Positions 32,701 to 46,659 are shown, counted from the first letter of the stretch. The stretch is DNA of 64,000 bases from Punica granatum (GCF_007655135.1 NC_045127.1:1612001-1676000); one strand, 5' to 3'. Translations and numbers: made by a program. Notes: a model not told the origin generated them from the sequence alone.

Positions 32701-35700
32701 ATTTGGACCCCGGCCAAGCTTTACCAAATATTTATCATTCATATGTCAGAATCCATTGTGCACCATCACCAGCACATAGTAGCTCCTAACAATCATCTTC
32801 ACTGAAAATATCACTTAAAGTGAAATATGAAGCAACACCAAAGCACCAGAACCATAAACACCAAATATGAAGCAATTGTTACCTCATCAGGTTCCTTTCT
32901 TAATTTCGACTTTATGAATCGCAAGAGATGCTTCTGGTTCATACACGCGGAGTGATGGACATGAGTATCGACCTTTCTGACATTATAAAAGTCACGATGG
33001 GGTGCACTTTTCTGGGCTAAAAATTCCCTATCCGCATTCAGCATCAAATGGAGATTAAATTTCTGCATAAAGTGAAAGTGAAAATTTTGTAAAAGTAACC
33101 GGATATTAACACAGAAAGGGGGGAGGGGAGCAATAAAAAGCACCACGACAATTCAAGAAACATGTACTTGCTCCAGAAGAACCAGCCGATGATGGCACAA
33201 AGTTCTGACATTCCCCAATGCTATAACTCGAAGTATGAAATGCAAGTCAGTGAAGAAGGTCGTTGCGTCAGCAACAGGATATAGCTCCTCCCTCGCTGAG
33301 AAAGAAAATTTCAAAATTATCAAGTTAGAATTGACGGTAAGACAGAAATCTGTAGGTCATTGAGGAAACCCTGCAACTGTCAAAGCATGGCAAGTAGCAG
33401 GAATGAGAAGCTCATCCCCTTACTCTCTTTATTTGCATAGACATGAATGACTCCATCCTGCATTTCAAAGTAATGCTGCAACAAAAGTTGATAAGTCAGT
33501 AAATTGACAGGAATAGGAGAGCCAGTACCTGGTAATTGTTTAAACTCTATAATTATACTCACATCAGATTTTCCCTCTGAAGTATAGGAAAAAGGATCTG
33601 GATTGGGCTTTGGGGTACTGGGGTCAGATATAACTTCTTTTTCCCACGGTGCAAATGTTTCCCTGAACAGATATCTTTTCCGCAATTCAAGGCAGTCTTG
33701 AATAATCAGATAGGAGTCAACCTCATCTGGCGATGGCACCTCTAATAGACAGGAAAAGTAAAAACAGATGGTTAACTCTTTTAAAATAACTACTTATGAA
33801 GGCCTAATTTACAGAGAAGACAGCCATTTGGTGAAGAGTACCAAAACAGTCGAGCAAAATCACCACCTTCCAGTAGCATATAAGGTGAAGGCTCACAATG
33901 TATGAACAGAATTTTGCTTTCTGAAAGTTAAATGCAAGATGTCAGGATACAAGTGGGTATACCATTTGGACTAATTTTAAGCCGCACAAAAGTCTCCTGC
34001 TCTGGCTCTTTCCTTAATAGATCAGCTGTAATGGGATCTGGCTGAACACCGTGCAGGTCACCAGATACACTATGAGATCGAATCATGCTTGATGCTGCCA
34101 AGGCCATCTGATCTCCATTGGCTTTACAGTGATCAGGCAGCTCCTGATACAAACCTTTTACATCAGGTCCCCGCACAGTATTCAGATAAAAAAATCAAGA
34201 TATTTGAGAATCCACGACAAACATATATACAAGAACATTCTGGTGACACACCACATGTCAAGACCCAATCAGTGCAAAGGAAAGATTGTAAATTCTCAGT
34301 ACATGATGGACAGCTCAATGTGAAAAGTCAATACATTCAAGGAACATCGAGACCGGAATATATGGAGAACGAGTTTATAGAGAACTCACAGCATTCCCAT
34401 TGGTATGCAAATAAGTAGCATCTAGTTTTGTGTTGTCAGTCATGATGTCTTCGTCATCTGATCCTTCCACACTCTCAAAGGCGCTAGCACTAGCAACAGG
34501 TGATTTTGGTGAAGTTGGTCTTATGAGACTCCCTGTTCTCTTTGCACTGGAAGATAGTGAAGCAGATTTTCCTGAAATATAAGGTAATAATGCAATTATT
34601 ATGACACCCAAAAAATAATAATGACAGAAGTCATCGCCAGGAAAAATTATAGTGAAGTAAGTTTAGCATTCACGTGTAGTCATGCCTGAATACATAAGCG
34701 CATAAAAGCTGCTTCAAAATGGTCAAGATGCTCTACATCTTGCTCAGTCAACAGAAGAAATGACATGCCCTCTTCTTCATTTGGAAATGAGAAGGAACAA
34801 CGCCTAATATTTACTTGTCTTTCAGAAAAATCATTGTCTTCTGCAATATCAACAGGTTTCTATGGTTGGTCCGTGACCCCAGGATACTGAAGACGTCCTT
34901 GGGGCGATCTGTAGTTCCTATGCTGTGAAGACAATGGGTCTCTGATAAACTTACTGGCAAAGTAAGCGAAAATGCACTATATTCTTGTCATTCGTTCTAT
35001 CAAATTTAGTTTTTTGAAAAGATTTTCCAAGTGATACGAGAGCATTTGGCTCTGAATTAATAAAGGGACACAAGAACTAACAAGGGAAGCCAAGAGAGAG
35101 GCTGGCCTTTTGATGCTTGGAAAAGAATCAAAACCACGTAATAATGTGAGTCCATGGAAAAGGACACACAATCCATTCTAATTCTTCTTCTGACATTTGT
35201 TTCTGGTTTGGGGAAGGGGAGTAACTACCCTCTTGAAAACTTAAATCCACAGGGATTCACTTGACCCTGTTCGAGCTGGCAGAAGACAACAGCTCTTGAT
35301 TTTCCTGATTTTAGCAGTTCACTAGAACAGATTCTTGTCGAATATTCACAAAGCAATTCTAGATTTACAAACGGCTTTACGTTCCATCCACAGCGAACGA
35401 TCTTATTGCTCAATACTCAATAGTTGCTAATAGCTAATCTAAACTAAACTCCTAACAAATCAACTCAAATTCAACCGAAAAAGTCCATGCTTTTATCGAA
35501 AGGTTTCACTCAAAATCAGCACTTTCCCCCCTTTATCCTTTTCAATCTCACATACAAAAAGCAGGCAGAGAGCATGCTGAATGGCGTACAAGAAAGCAGA
35601 GACGCATCAAACAATTGGTACCTTAAACTAGTAAAAATCACTTCCCTACATTAGACGTAAATATTAATTAATCTGGCTAAAAAAAATAGAAAAAGGTATC

Positions 35701-36150
35701 ATCTGCACAAGCAACCGCCAACTGATTGATTGATTGGTACGGACATATCTCATCTCACTCCGGAGAGGAGTCCGACAGAGGCATACCTTCAGGGAGCGTG
35801 TGGAGCCTGGGGAGGCCAGCTGGAATACCGTCCACGGGAATCGGGCCGTTGCACCTCTCCTCGCGGTCCATCCCGCCGCCGGTGGCGGACATGGCGGTGA
35901 CGTCCGGGAGGGAGGCGGAGATGCGTCGGTAGCCGTTGCCGCGGCTGCGGGGGTGGGAGCGGCGGCGCGTCATGTGCTGGGGGGAGTCGGGGTCGGAGTC
36001 TTCGTGGTCCCTCTCCCGGTCCCTCTCGACGGTCTTGGCGAACTCGAGGAGCTGATTTAGGGTTTTGCGGTGCATGTAGTAGGCGGAGACGGCCACGAAG
36101 GAGGCCCCGACCAGCGCCGCCATGGCTAAGTGGAGAGTGTAGGTGTCCAT
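29748..36150 (-). CDS. AMPD: AMP deaminase, complete 19-exon gene
   Basis: This enzyme hydrolyses AMP to IMP and ammonia in purine salvage; the Arabidopsis orthologue (FAC1) is essential for embryos. I could join 19 exons with GT-AG introns and an unbroken frame of 845 residues: 36150-35787, 34571-34390, 34143-33963, 33741-33563, 33475-33424, 33295-33168, 33062-32883, 32435-32368, 32248-32106, 31847-31786, 31690-31577, 31444-31304, 31099-30947, 30794-30741, 30655-30545, 30440-30267, 30181-30101, 30008-29910 and 29819-29748. Residues about 8-27 form an N-terminal membrane anchor, as in plant AMPDs, followed by a disordered Ser/Arg-rich region. Zinc-site motifs are VDTHVHH (H396, H398), the AHGI histidine (about 686) and SLSTDDPL (D741, D742). 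No key residue is missing. Confidence 0.96.
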
Positions 36151-36331
36151 TGGGATTGGTAGAAGGAAGCAAGCAATCAAAAGCCCGAACAAAGAAGAGT
36201 ACAACAGAGGCAGAGAGAGAGAGAGAGAGAGAGGAGGGCTCTGAGCTCTGTCAGTAGGGTGAAAAGGAGGAAGGGGGTAGTGATCGGAGGGAGCTCTGGG
36301 TTAATCGTGACAAATGGAGGATGAACGCTGA

Positions 36332-36339
36332 TATTTATA
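36332..36339 (-). promoter_or_regulatory. TATA box of the AMP deaminase gene
   Basis: TATAAATA on the minus strand lies about 180 bp before the start codon at 36150. The leader between them contains a (GA)n tract (near 36210-36233, plus strand), and a (CT)n tract lies upstream (about 36403-36434). GA/CT tracts near starts are common binding places for plant BPC factors; that role here is inferred. Confidence 0.5.
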
Positions 36340-36402
36340 GGAGGCGGCAGCGAAGCTCTTGTTATGTAGCTCCGCAATGAATGAAATGAAAGAGAACAGA
36401 TT

Positions 36403-36450
36403 CTCTCTCATCCCTCTCTCTCTCTCTCTCTCTCCCTCTCCCCCTCTCCC
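36403..36450 (+). repeat. (TC)n microsatellite upstream of AMP deaminase
   Basis: A long TC/CT dinucleotide run grades into C-rich CTCCCC words, about 250 bp upstream of the start codon of the minus-strand gene. Confidence 0.8.
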
Positions 36451-37451
36451 CGCCCTATCAATCCCATTATTTATACTTACTATTTATATATAAAAAAAGA
36501 AATTCTCATTATCATCGTCTTCTTATAAATTGATTGAGAAATTCGAACTGAATTAATCGAAATTTAAATTAATCGAGATCCTTGAACTTTTAGTATCATG
36601 ATGAATATTGAGAAAAGACAAAATCCGACAATTTTTCAAAAATTATTCTTTTTCTGTTTTTAACATTTTTTTTAAACGCGAGTGCTGAGCGGCGTGGCGT
36701 GACGTGGCGGGGCGTTGCCGGTGAAGGTAAATTTCGCTCCATCCATCCCCGCTTCACCTGCTTTTTGTACTGTCGCCGGTTTTTGTGGTTTTCTGTTACT
36801 ACTAGCCTAGCTTAGCTCCCCCACTGGAAGTCCTGGAGGTACAAATGCACCCGATAGTAATTCGTGTTAATTACGCTAAAATTTGATAATATGGTAATAG
36901 AAGTTCGAAAAATTATCCTTTTAAAAATGGAACTAGTTTTTGCCCGAACTTGTCATCGGTGAAAACACTCGAGGCTCTTGACACCACCACCCGTCGAATG
37001 CTTGGTCAGTTGCCCCCATTGCTGGATCATTTGTCATAGTTGAAGTCGTTCCAGTGAAAATTGGATCGGCACTTTGAGTTGTAACTTTGCATAAAATTAG
37101 CTTTAATAAGAAAATTGGCGTTTCAAATTGTAAATAATTACAAACAAGAAATGATATAGAAACATATAAATATTAATCTCTTCAAGGCACTAGGAAGACA
37201 ATCACACGCTATTAGAACTTATGGTCATGTATGAAAAGAAACCATTTTTGAATACGTAGTAATCATAGAGCCATTTTTCTATTAAGTAAATATATGTGAT
37301 AAATATGCACAGACAATTAAAGAAATATATGATGCATATTGAATAAAATAATTGCAAAATTATCGTTGAATGATCAAATTACTCCAATTTTATTGAAGAT
37401 TATTATTTATTTTAAATTAATTATTTGGGAATTATTATTATTATTATTATC

Positions 37452-37483
<32 letters not shown>

Positions 37484-40400
37484 CGTCGTTGTTATTAGAT
37501 ATTATTATTAAGAAAAATTAGTCTTACAACATGAAAACAATTACTATGAAAAAACGATCGTAGATATGTGCGAGTGCATATGTGCAACATACATGATAGA
37601 AAACTAATTTGTCTTTAAATAAATAAAAAAAGTATCGCTGGTGCAGTAAAAGCCATCATCAATTAAATTACTATAAATTTGTTTTGTGGCAACACAAAAA
37701 CATCTACTACGTTTTATTTTGGTGAAAAGAATAGGGAAAAATTCAACAAATTAATTAAATATTCAAGAGTTGTTATTGCATCTCCGACTCGTACAATAAT
37801 TGCGTTCTTATCCATATTTATTAATTATTTTTACCTATATAAAAAAATCCCGCTGTCCTTCTTCCATATAATGGGCTAACTTCATGCCTAATAAACCCTC
37901 GAACTAAAATATTTGATAAATATTATTTATTTATTTATTTAAATAATATTTTATGAGAATATTTGAAAGTAAAAAAGTTTGATTTTTTATCAGAATATTT
38001 GACATTAAAAAAGTTAATATTTCTTTTTAATCATATAACTTTTCACTTTCATCGGATATTTTATTAATTATTATTCAGGTGAATAATATTCATCAAATAT
38101 TTTCTTCATCGCTCATGTAAGCGTGGATCCTCGGCTAGTCTTTTTCATTATCCACGAGTGTTTTGCTCCAGCTGGCAAATCCCACTTAGGAAAAAAAAAA
38201 TCACCTCCCCCAAACCCCAAAACAAAAGGTCACATCAGTATGTTGTACACACTTGCACCAGCCCCATTTATATATTTGATGAAATGCTAAAATTAATTCC
38301 CCAAGAATTACCCGAGAAAACACCAAGAACTCTAAATAGTAAAAGAGAACATAATACCTACCGAAAAAAAGAAAGAGAGAGAACATAATTGGAATTGATA
38401 TTTTCTTCTGATATCAGGAAAAGTATTTTCCGGTTTCATTAATCTGTTTTAGGTCGCCTTTGGGACATGATGAGTGCTTCTAATCAAAGCACATTTTCAA
38501 AATTTCTTCCATATTTAAGTCTGTACAAAAGCAACTCCAAGGGGATTTGGTAAGCTTGTTAAGCGTAAATTCTGGCTAATCCCAAGTTCAAATTTTCTTG
38601 TAGCCTCCTGCCAGGCCTTTGGCCCAGTTTACTCATTTTATACATTGCGCGTAATTCGCGAAATCGAGTGATTACTTGGACGAAATCCGTACACCCCTCG
38701 TCATAAAAAAAAAGGTACATACGTCATTTATTTTTACCATTAACTTTTACAAGATATTACGTTTATTTGGAAATTATATAATCTTATATAGAGAGAATTG
38801 ATTGATGACCCTTATCTGCATGCATCGTGTATTGTGATGTTTATGGCTCTATATAAATATATATATATATATATTAGTTAAATATTTAAAAATTGCTTAT
38901 GAGATCGGCATGATACGAGGTCCTTGGAGGGGCAATAAGAACATAAACTTTTCGATTTATAGGAAGTGAATAACAGTAATTTTATGAAAAATTGAAGAAC
39001 GTTATACAAATTTTCTTATATCATCTCCACCACAAGGTGGAGAAGCCGTCTCCCTTGGCTAGTTGGCCAAGGGAGACGCACATTGGGAGACTCACGCCTC
39101 TACATAGAGATCAATTGGTGGTTGCTATGTGACAGTAATGGGCTCTACGCAACCGTAGTTGTCTCTTTTTTTAAAATTTAATTTGAAATATTTTAAAAGC
39201 TACAAAATGTAAAAGATAGAGAATAGCTTGTGGAAAGCATCCCTCCGTTCACCTTGTGGTCATTTGTTCGAATCTTCTCATATTCTTTTTATTTCCTCCA
39301 TTTTCTTTTAAAAAAAATTTAAAAACTTTGAAATTATTTTTTTATTTTTTAATTATGTTTAATTAATTAAAATTATTATTAATATATATTCATTATATTC
39401 ATTTAATTAATATAATATGTATGTGGGCTCTCATCGGAGACTTGAGAAGAGAGATTTACATTGGAGTGAGATGTCTTTTTTTTCTTAAATGTGTCTATGT
39501 TTGATGTGGCATCTATATGGCAGCCCTAAGGCCCACTTCGGTTACTCAACATGCATTGAAGATGGTCTTAGAACATCATAATTTTAGGGGAACGACTGCT
39601 CTCTTAGCCTGCTTCAGTCCATCCTTGCTTGGTATGTTAGTCTCATCTAAGCACACGGATAATGGTTCTTTTATTTAGAAAATTCAAAAGAATTTTTGTA
39701 TTAGAAGCGCTACATGCATATTAGGATATATGCAATATTTCTATTTAAAATTTTAGTTCACAATCGGAGAACCTTTTCCCTCTCCAAATGTCTTTTTTTG
39801 TTTTTATTTTCTTTTTTCGTCCAATATTTTTAAACCTGACCTGACAAGGTAGCAGTGTAACACGATTGATCCGTCAAGTCAAATAAAAAACACCCAATTT
39901 ACTTATAAATGTTTATTTTTAATTCAAGAACTCTAAAAAGATATTCATTGCTACTTAAATAGTGTTTACTCATAGACACCTTCGTTTTTTATGTAGAATA
40001 TGGCAAAAAAGCAACAAAGATTAACAAAATAAAATATCCATTTGACTGGAGGTAGCAACAACCGAATTAATGATGCAAAATAATATTAGAAGTAGGCAAT
40101 TTCTAGTAAAGTCAGAAAATAATACACATTAAGACTAATGGCCATGATTTACGGGAAAACCTAATCTTATACAATTTAAAAATAAATTCATTGATGCGAA
40201 TCAGATTGATTGGGAAAGTTCACTTTGGCATGCCCACTCATCAGACGCTAGGAAATATATATAATATAATTCATCAGATTCAATAATATTTTCTTTTCAA
40301 AATTATGAAATTTTATTTGAAAACAAAAGAATAAATTTCGCTGGCTTTTAAGTTTTTCTTTTTCCGAGATAAAAGAGCGAAAAGTTGAGAGTTTGTTTTT

Positions 40401-41084
40401 TTGAGTTTTGTTTGCTCCGATCCCGATCGAGGGGGCCTAAAAAGTAGACTGCCAGCATCATCTCAAGATGCGAATCCAATATGCCAGCATCTTTCTGATT
40501 AGCTCATATATGTGTGTGTGTATATATATATTTGTGTGTGTATTGCAAGTATAAATATGACTACTAATTTATATTCGAATGCGCATATTTAATAAGAGAG
40601 TATATGTGGACTGCTGATCTGAAAAGAGCATAAGAATGAATACCCGGACATTTGGGCAAAGTTCCAAATTCTTTGGGAGAAAGTAATATTAATTTGAAAG
40701 ATGCTTTTGCATTTTCCATGAAGAGAGAAAAAAAAAGAAAAAAGAAAAAAGAAAAACAGCATAAGAAAGAAGAATGCGCGCACACGCACAATAATATTCT
40801 AGTTTCCAAATCGATCTACAAGGATCAAGTTGGGCTATTTCGTGCGATGCTTCCCAGTTGGACTCATTCCAAAACGAGGTATGGAGATACATAGACCGAA
40901 ATATAATATGCGATGTGTCTCGAGAATCAATCATACAGCAAATGCGATCGCAAAGTACTCATAACAGGAATCGGAATTATTTTTCAAGGAGCAGTTGCAA
41001 TGATTCTGGTTCCTAGTGCCCATGCCCTATACGGGGAAACATAGTGCTGAGGGGATAATATCGGATAGGACAAAAACTTCGTGG
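36451..41084. other. Gene-free AT-rich DNA
   Basis: I see no gene in about 4.6 kb. It includes (ATT)n/(ATC)n trinucleotide tracts at about 37430-37490, (AT)n and (GT)n tracts near 38858 and 40505-40545, and a probable MITE at about 39019-39570. Confidence 0.5.
39019..39570. mobile_element. Probable hAT-like MITE with strong hairpins at its left end
   Basis: The left end starts ATCATCTCCACCAC and the right end, read on the other strand, ACCATCTTCAATGC; these match at 10 of 14 positions. Flanks TCTTATAT and TCTTAGAA could be an 8-bp target duplication with two changes. Two nearby perfect hairpins occur: CTCCACC/GGTGGAG and CTCCCTTGGC/GCCAAGGGAG (about 39025-39076). There is no coding capacity. 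The assignment to hAT is an inference from the duplication length. Confidence 0.4.
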
Positions 41085-41249
41085 CACTACTAAAAAACAA
41101 GTAAATTAGCGACGGCCAAATCCCTCACTAATAAGGTTTAGTGATGGCCTTCTAATCCCTATAAGGGATATTTTCCTAGCTAAATTTAGCGAGGGAATTG
41201 CAAGGTCCATTCCCTCGCTAAAGACAGACATAATTTTTTTTTTCTTTGT

Positions 41250-41810
41250 TTGCTATGCGAGGGATTCACTAATCCCTCACTAAAGCCGGAATGCAAAAGT
41301 ATTCAATTGGTCGAGGAGTACCGTCCTTCCCATATGCCTTGGGTGTCTGCTATCGTGAAGAATTGTGTACGGGTGACTCCATTTGAGGCCGGGCTTGCTC
41401 TTGTGAAGGAAATGTATTCTGATGCATTTCATAAACCTGCAAAATAAAATTCAAGTAAATTAGTACATTAATATTATAAAAAAAAACATGTATCAAGCAA
41501 ATTTCGCTACAAGAAATGTTTATAGAAACGTTATATCACTCACGAATCATCATAGGCCCAAGACTAATGACCTTCATGACGCAGGATGAAATCATGGAGC
41601 ATCATGTGGCATGAATAAAGTTGCCTCCACGCCTCTGATTCAGTATGTTGAATCGAACCCATCGGAGGTGTATCTCTATGTCTGAGCTGTTTCGACTGCA
41701 TCTAATTGTGTGGCCTACGTTCATGGGGCCATCCTGCCCACGATTCCCACTTGGAACTCGTGCCATGCTCTTCTTCTTACCTCGAGCACGTTGTTCAGAC
41801 ATCTACATTG
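41250..41810 (-). pseudogene. Second CACTA open reading frame, remnant
   Basis: Minus-strand fragments near the 3' side of the element (a frame starting MSEQRARGKKKSMARVPSGN at 41802, and VYEMHQNTFPSQEQ around 41440) resemble the second protein of plant CACTA elements by position and composition. An in-frame stop and the short length show decay. Similarity is weak, so the assignment rests mainly on context. Confidence 0.4.
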
Positions 41811-41929
41811 AAACAAATTCAAACAAATGATTAGTCATATTCGATTAAAATGAGAGTATAATTGATTATATTGCATAACATTAAATAATACAAAAGATCA
41901 TTCAATTATTGAATATATTCGTAGAAATT

Positions 41930-44900
41930 ATGCTACCAAAAAGCACTCATCAATTTCAATGAAAACGAGTTCAATCATCATCATCAACAACATCATCATA
42001 TTGGGCAGCATCATCGTTATCAGCATCATTACCCCAATCGAAACCATCCAACCTATCTTCATCATACGCACTACGAATATACTCATCATGATTATTGATA
42101 TCAACCAATGTATGATCAATATTATCTGAAGTTATTAGACAAACATGTGGATGGTCTTTGTTATGATAATCAACTTCTAATGTCTCGAGAGTTTCTACTT
42201 TTCCACTAGGTTTCGTTTTAATAACAACTCACCATTGGAATCTATTTCTATCTTGAGTCAAGTATGGCACATAATAAACTTGTCTTGCTTGTCGAGCAAT
42301 AATGAAGGGATCGTCACCCCCAATTCTACCACCATGCTTTACTTCCACAATCTCGGTGTCATCGTCTTTACAAATCCCAATATCTGATGTAGGGCGAACC
42401 ATTGTCCTCAAAAAAAAATGACCGTCTTGCTTGGTAATCCAATATGGTCAAGTTCTAGAATCTCTTTTAAAATACCATAATAATCAATCGTAACTCCATC
42501 ACCACTATCTCCTGTAACCCAAATACTATTGTTCCATGTCACATTTCCCTAGCAATGTCCATCTATCTGGAACTTGTACCCATTTACGAAGTATGTGGTA
42601 TACTTTCTTACGTGCATTCCAAGGCCCCAAGCAAGATCTTGTAGCACTTGATCCTTGATCCCATTATTGGGATTATGTACCTATTATGACAAAATTATAA
42701 TGAGATTTCTTCCCACATAAACATGCATATAATATCCTATCAGAGTAGACTGTGCTTACGAATGTCTTGAACAATTTGGCAAAATAATCCTTAATCATAG
42801 AGTAGCCATCATTTGGAGCTTTGGAAGAATTAACGAAATAACTGCATTTTCAATATCAACCTATAAGAGATTAGCCATAATCACAGTGCGGTAAAGTAAG
42901 GAGGTTATACTCATTTGATACTTTAATTTTTCTTACACAATAAAAGGCTTCACTTCAGGGTAATTCATTAGCACTGTATATTGTGCTGCATTTCAGTCCG
43001 CATCATTCAAGTATTCCTCACCAATATAACCAAAGACCGACCGGGTTAGTTGAAGACATCATACAGTGGTTACGCGCTACTTGATGAACCTCCATCATCG
43101 TCGCGTGGCACGCATGTTCTCCATGTTCGAACATCGTCTTCGAAGTAATATGAGGAGAAATTGCTTGTCTCACGAACCAAATAATCCACGCATATTGGGC
43201 CTTCAACCCTAGATTTCTGCTTGATGGTATGCTTTAGTTTCCCAAGGCACCTGTAAGCAAGGTCTTCGCCATCACTAATTATAACATAGCTAAATTAGAA
43301 TTGGATGTTGAAGAAATCCTTTAAAAGGGTGGTTACCTCTCGAAAAGGAACATCCACCTATATGGTATGGGCCTTCTATATCGTGTCTCCTCTATTAAAT
43401 GCACTGGCAAATGTTCCACAACGTCGAAGAAGGCAGGGGGGAAATTTCTCCCCAGTTTGTATAGGATAATAAGGATGTTCTACTCCATAACGTCCAAGTC
43501 TTCATGCCTTAGGTCGTGGAACACAAATCTTGAAAGAACTTGTTGAGCTCTGTCAAGGGGTTCCATATGTGACCAGGACGATCTCTAAAGGCTATGGGCA
43601 GCAATTGTTCCATGAACACATATCAGTCATGTCTCTTTCATCCTTGGAAAGTGTAATGGTCGATGTTGACTGATTTGGCCAGGTTCGAGGAATATCCATC
43701 CGACATTCGAAGATTCATAACCCATTCACATATGGTTCTTCGTTAATTTCGCGGAAACACATATTAGGCCTTCGGCTTCTTAATCTGTCCATCCGACATC
43801 TGTACCAAATTTAGTTCCGCATGTCTACAAATTTCATCCATATATATACGGGTCATAACATTGTCTTTTGTCTTATCCTTGATGTTCATGACGGTGTTGA
43901 AGATATTGTCAAACAAATTATTCGCAACATGCATGACATCTAAATTGTGACGAATGTGATGATCTTTCCAAATGGCAACTCCCAAAAGATATAATGCTTT
44001 ACGAAATTGTGATTTCTCCCGTAACCATCTGGATTGACCTGTGCCCCCTCTTCGGTAACCTTCTTCACATTTTCGTTAAGTCGGTATAAGATTTCTTCAC
44101 CACTAGGCTTTGGAGGCGATGGGTCCTTCTCCTTATGCTTGGCTCATAAGTTCCTACCGTTTCTCCGTATGAATGCGATTCAGGCAATAACATTCTGTGA
44201 CAATCGAACCAACAACACTTACGACCATTTCTGAGGTAGAAGGCTTTGCTATAACTCGTGTAGTGAGAGCAAGCCAATTCCCCTGGGTTACCCAACCAGA
44301 CAACATTCCGTAAGCCAGGAAATCATTTATGGGGTGTTTGATTTTAGAGTTAAATAGAGTTGAATTTTGATTTTAATAGAGTTATAATGATTATGTTTTT
44401 GAATTATGAGAAAAAGTGTGAAAATGTAATGAATAGTTGGGAGAATTTAGTATTAAAAATTGAATTGAATGGTTAAAAAAATTGAAGAAAAAAGAAAAAA
44501 TAATAATTGTATTGTTGACTTTTATTGTGTAGTGAGCAGAATTAAAGTTATAGTTAAAATTTTAAAAACCTACCCTAAAACCAAACAGGTTGTTATAGTC
44601 CATATCAAAGCTACCCTTATGATGAAATTTTTGCTTTGTGGAAGCATCATTAGTAAGCACTCCAACGTTCCATAGTTGCTTCAACTCATCGATCAATGGC
44701 TGCAAGTAAACATCTATCATTGTCTTTGGATCTTTGGGACCAAGGATAATACATGTCAAATAGCATATATTCCACCGTCATACACATCTTTGGGGGCAAG
44801 TTATATAGAGTCAAAATAACAAGCCAACAGGCATACGACTCTTTCTCTATAGTAAGTGGAGTGAACCCGTCCGTGCACAAACCGAGACGGATGTTACGAG

Positions 44901-45843
44901 GCTCGCGGGCCCAATTTTTGTGCGTGTTGTTAAAGTCCTTCCAAGCTTTTCCATCGGAGGATGACGCGTAACATTTTTTGATCGACGATTCTCGTAGTGC
45001 CATCTCATTTTGAACACTGACCTCGTTGAAGCGTACAACCTTTCATCAAATAGTGCATTTTTTTCTCTTCACCGCTTTTGGATTGCTGTGCTTGTCTAAA
45101 TGTTGCTTGTATCTGGACTCTCCACATAATTTGCAACAGCTTAAATCAGAATCATCCTTGTAGTAAAACATGAAACCTTTCGGGCGACAATCGAATTTGA
45201 CTGAGCTCAGATGAGAGATGACAATAACTTCTTCGCCTCATAGAAATTCTTGTGGACATTATTCATCTTCGGAGCCAACTCATTTCGTAGTAAGCCAAGA
45301 AGGTCATCCACATCGACTTGTGGGATATTATAATCACATTTCATGCTAAGATATCTCACGGCAATTGAAAGGGCGGAATGCCGCTCGCAACCATGCCATA
45401 TAGGGTGGTTATAATTCTCCAAAAGCCAGTAAAATTTCATAGCCTTCGGATTAGGATCTTCACCACCCGTGTGATGGCCATAATCCTCTCCCATCGCATC
45501 ATAGACCATGTCTCTATATCTATTTAATGAATTGTGAAGATCCTCAACTGCAGGAGGATTCGGAGCAAATCCGACAGAAGATGACTCCGTAAACGTTAGG
45601 CCACTCCTCCCTATGATCAGTCCAGTACCAATAATTTGGCTTGAAACCGTTCTTATACAGATCAAGCTGAACTTCGTCTGGATACATGAAATTTCCTTTA
45701 AATTGGCACTTTAAATATGGGAAAATAATTTTTCTTAGATCGTTATCTGCAGCAAATTGCTAGCGCGCTTAATAAATTCTCTCACCCCTATCCACGAAGG
45801 TTTTCTTAAGACCTCCCTTATTACGATTCGTCCTATCATACAT
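41930..45843 (-). pseudogene. TNP2-type CACTA transposase pseudogene
   Basis: Pieces of a CACTA TNP2 transposase are collinear on the minus strand. An N-terminal part lies near 45843-45200 (DRTNRNKGGLKKTF; GCERHSALSIAVRYLSMKCD). The Tnp2 core follows: NIRLGLCTDGFTP, SYACWLVILTLYNLPPKMC, YLQPLIDELKQLWNVGV and TNDASTKQKFHHKG. Next come INDFLAYGMLSGW, GELACSHY and WFDCHRMLLP, HNLDVMHVANNLFDNIFNTV, and a C-terminal part (GGDDPFIIARQARQVYYVPY) with an acidic tail. Stops and frameshifts occur throughout, and a MITE is inserted at 44330-44592 within the core. In intact relatives this protein binds the transposon ends and catalyses excision and integration. Confidence 0.88.
44330..44592. mobile_element. 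263-bp MITE nested in the CACTA transposase
   Basis: TTA at 44327-44329 is repeated at 44593-44595. The ends read TGGGGTGTTTGATTTTAGAG and, on the other strand, CAACCTGTTTGGTTTTAGGG; these are imperfect inverted repeats. A 3-bp TTA/TAA target and GTTTGG-type ends fit the PIF/Harbinger (Tourist-like) group. The transposase frame reads ...DMDYNN before the insert and INDFLAYGMLSGW after it, which is the uninterrupted order of the family. A same-length relative lies at 48430-48692. Confidence 0.85.
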
Positions 45844-46659
45844 CTACACATGATCTTCTGAAATATTCATCTATAAATAAAAAAGTATGAACATATATAA
45901 CTTGAGAACTTATACGGCTATAAAGCAAAAACAAAAAATAATGTGCATCAATTCAGGAATGATAATACCCTTATTACTTCACAGCAATCAACAAAGAATA
46001 ACCAAATCTACAACGGGAAGGTTAAACCTTCCCCAAAGCCCATCCTCCTTCTCCACAATCATTTAATTCGTAAAAGCGACTGCCCTAGGGTCATCAACAA
46101 TCAAGACTCAATTTGCATTTTAAATATATATATATATATCGAAATTCGAGCATACCTCAACCTCATAAGCTCAATATCGGAGATAGCTCTAAAATGCAAC
46201 CCACGGACCTACAATATTATAAGTTTAATTTGTTAATTAATTCTCAAATATTTGTAATTAGAATTGTTGATCGAAAATTTCAAAGTAAAATAATGATATT
46301 TTTTCAAGTGCAAAAAAACAAATTGTACTACTGATTCATAAATTTGATTTAAGTAAAATAAATCAAAATCGCTTAATAAATTTAATAAGTATACATTATT
46401 ATATATAAAAATTTACTATTTAATAAAAATACATTATAATATATATAAATAAGTGCATTACAATTTGGGTTTAAAATCTTTATAATTAATGGGATTAGCA
46501 AATTAAGTTATAAAATATAATTTGATTTTTCATACTAAATTATTATAACTAATAAATTTCGAAAATGTACATAAATGTAACTAAAAAAGAAAAAAAATCA
46601 ATACACAAACAATATATGCATATATATATATATCGATATTTATACCCTTCTATATATTT

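Noticed and set aside
35734..36060. Plus-strand frames opposite AMP deaminase exon 1
   Set aside because: They mirror the minus-strand exon, whose sequence matches AMPD family residues; the opposite-strand products are low-complexity Gly/Arg-rich.
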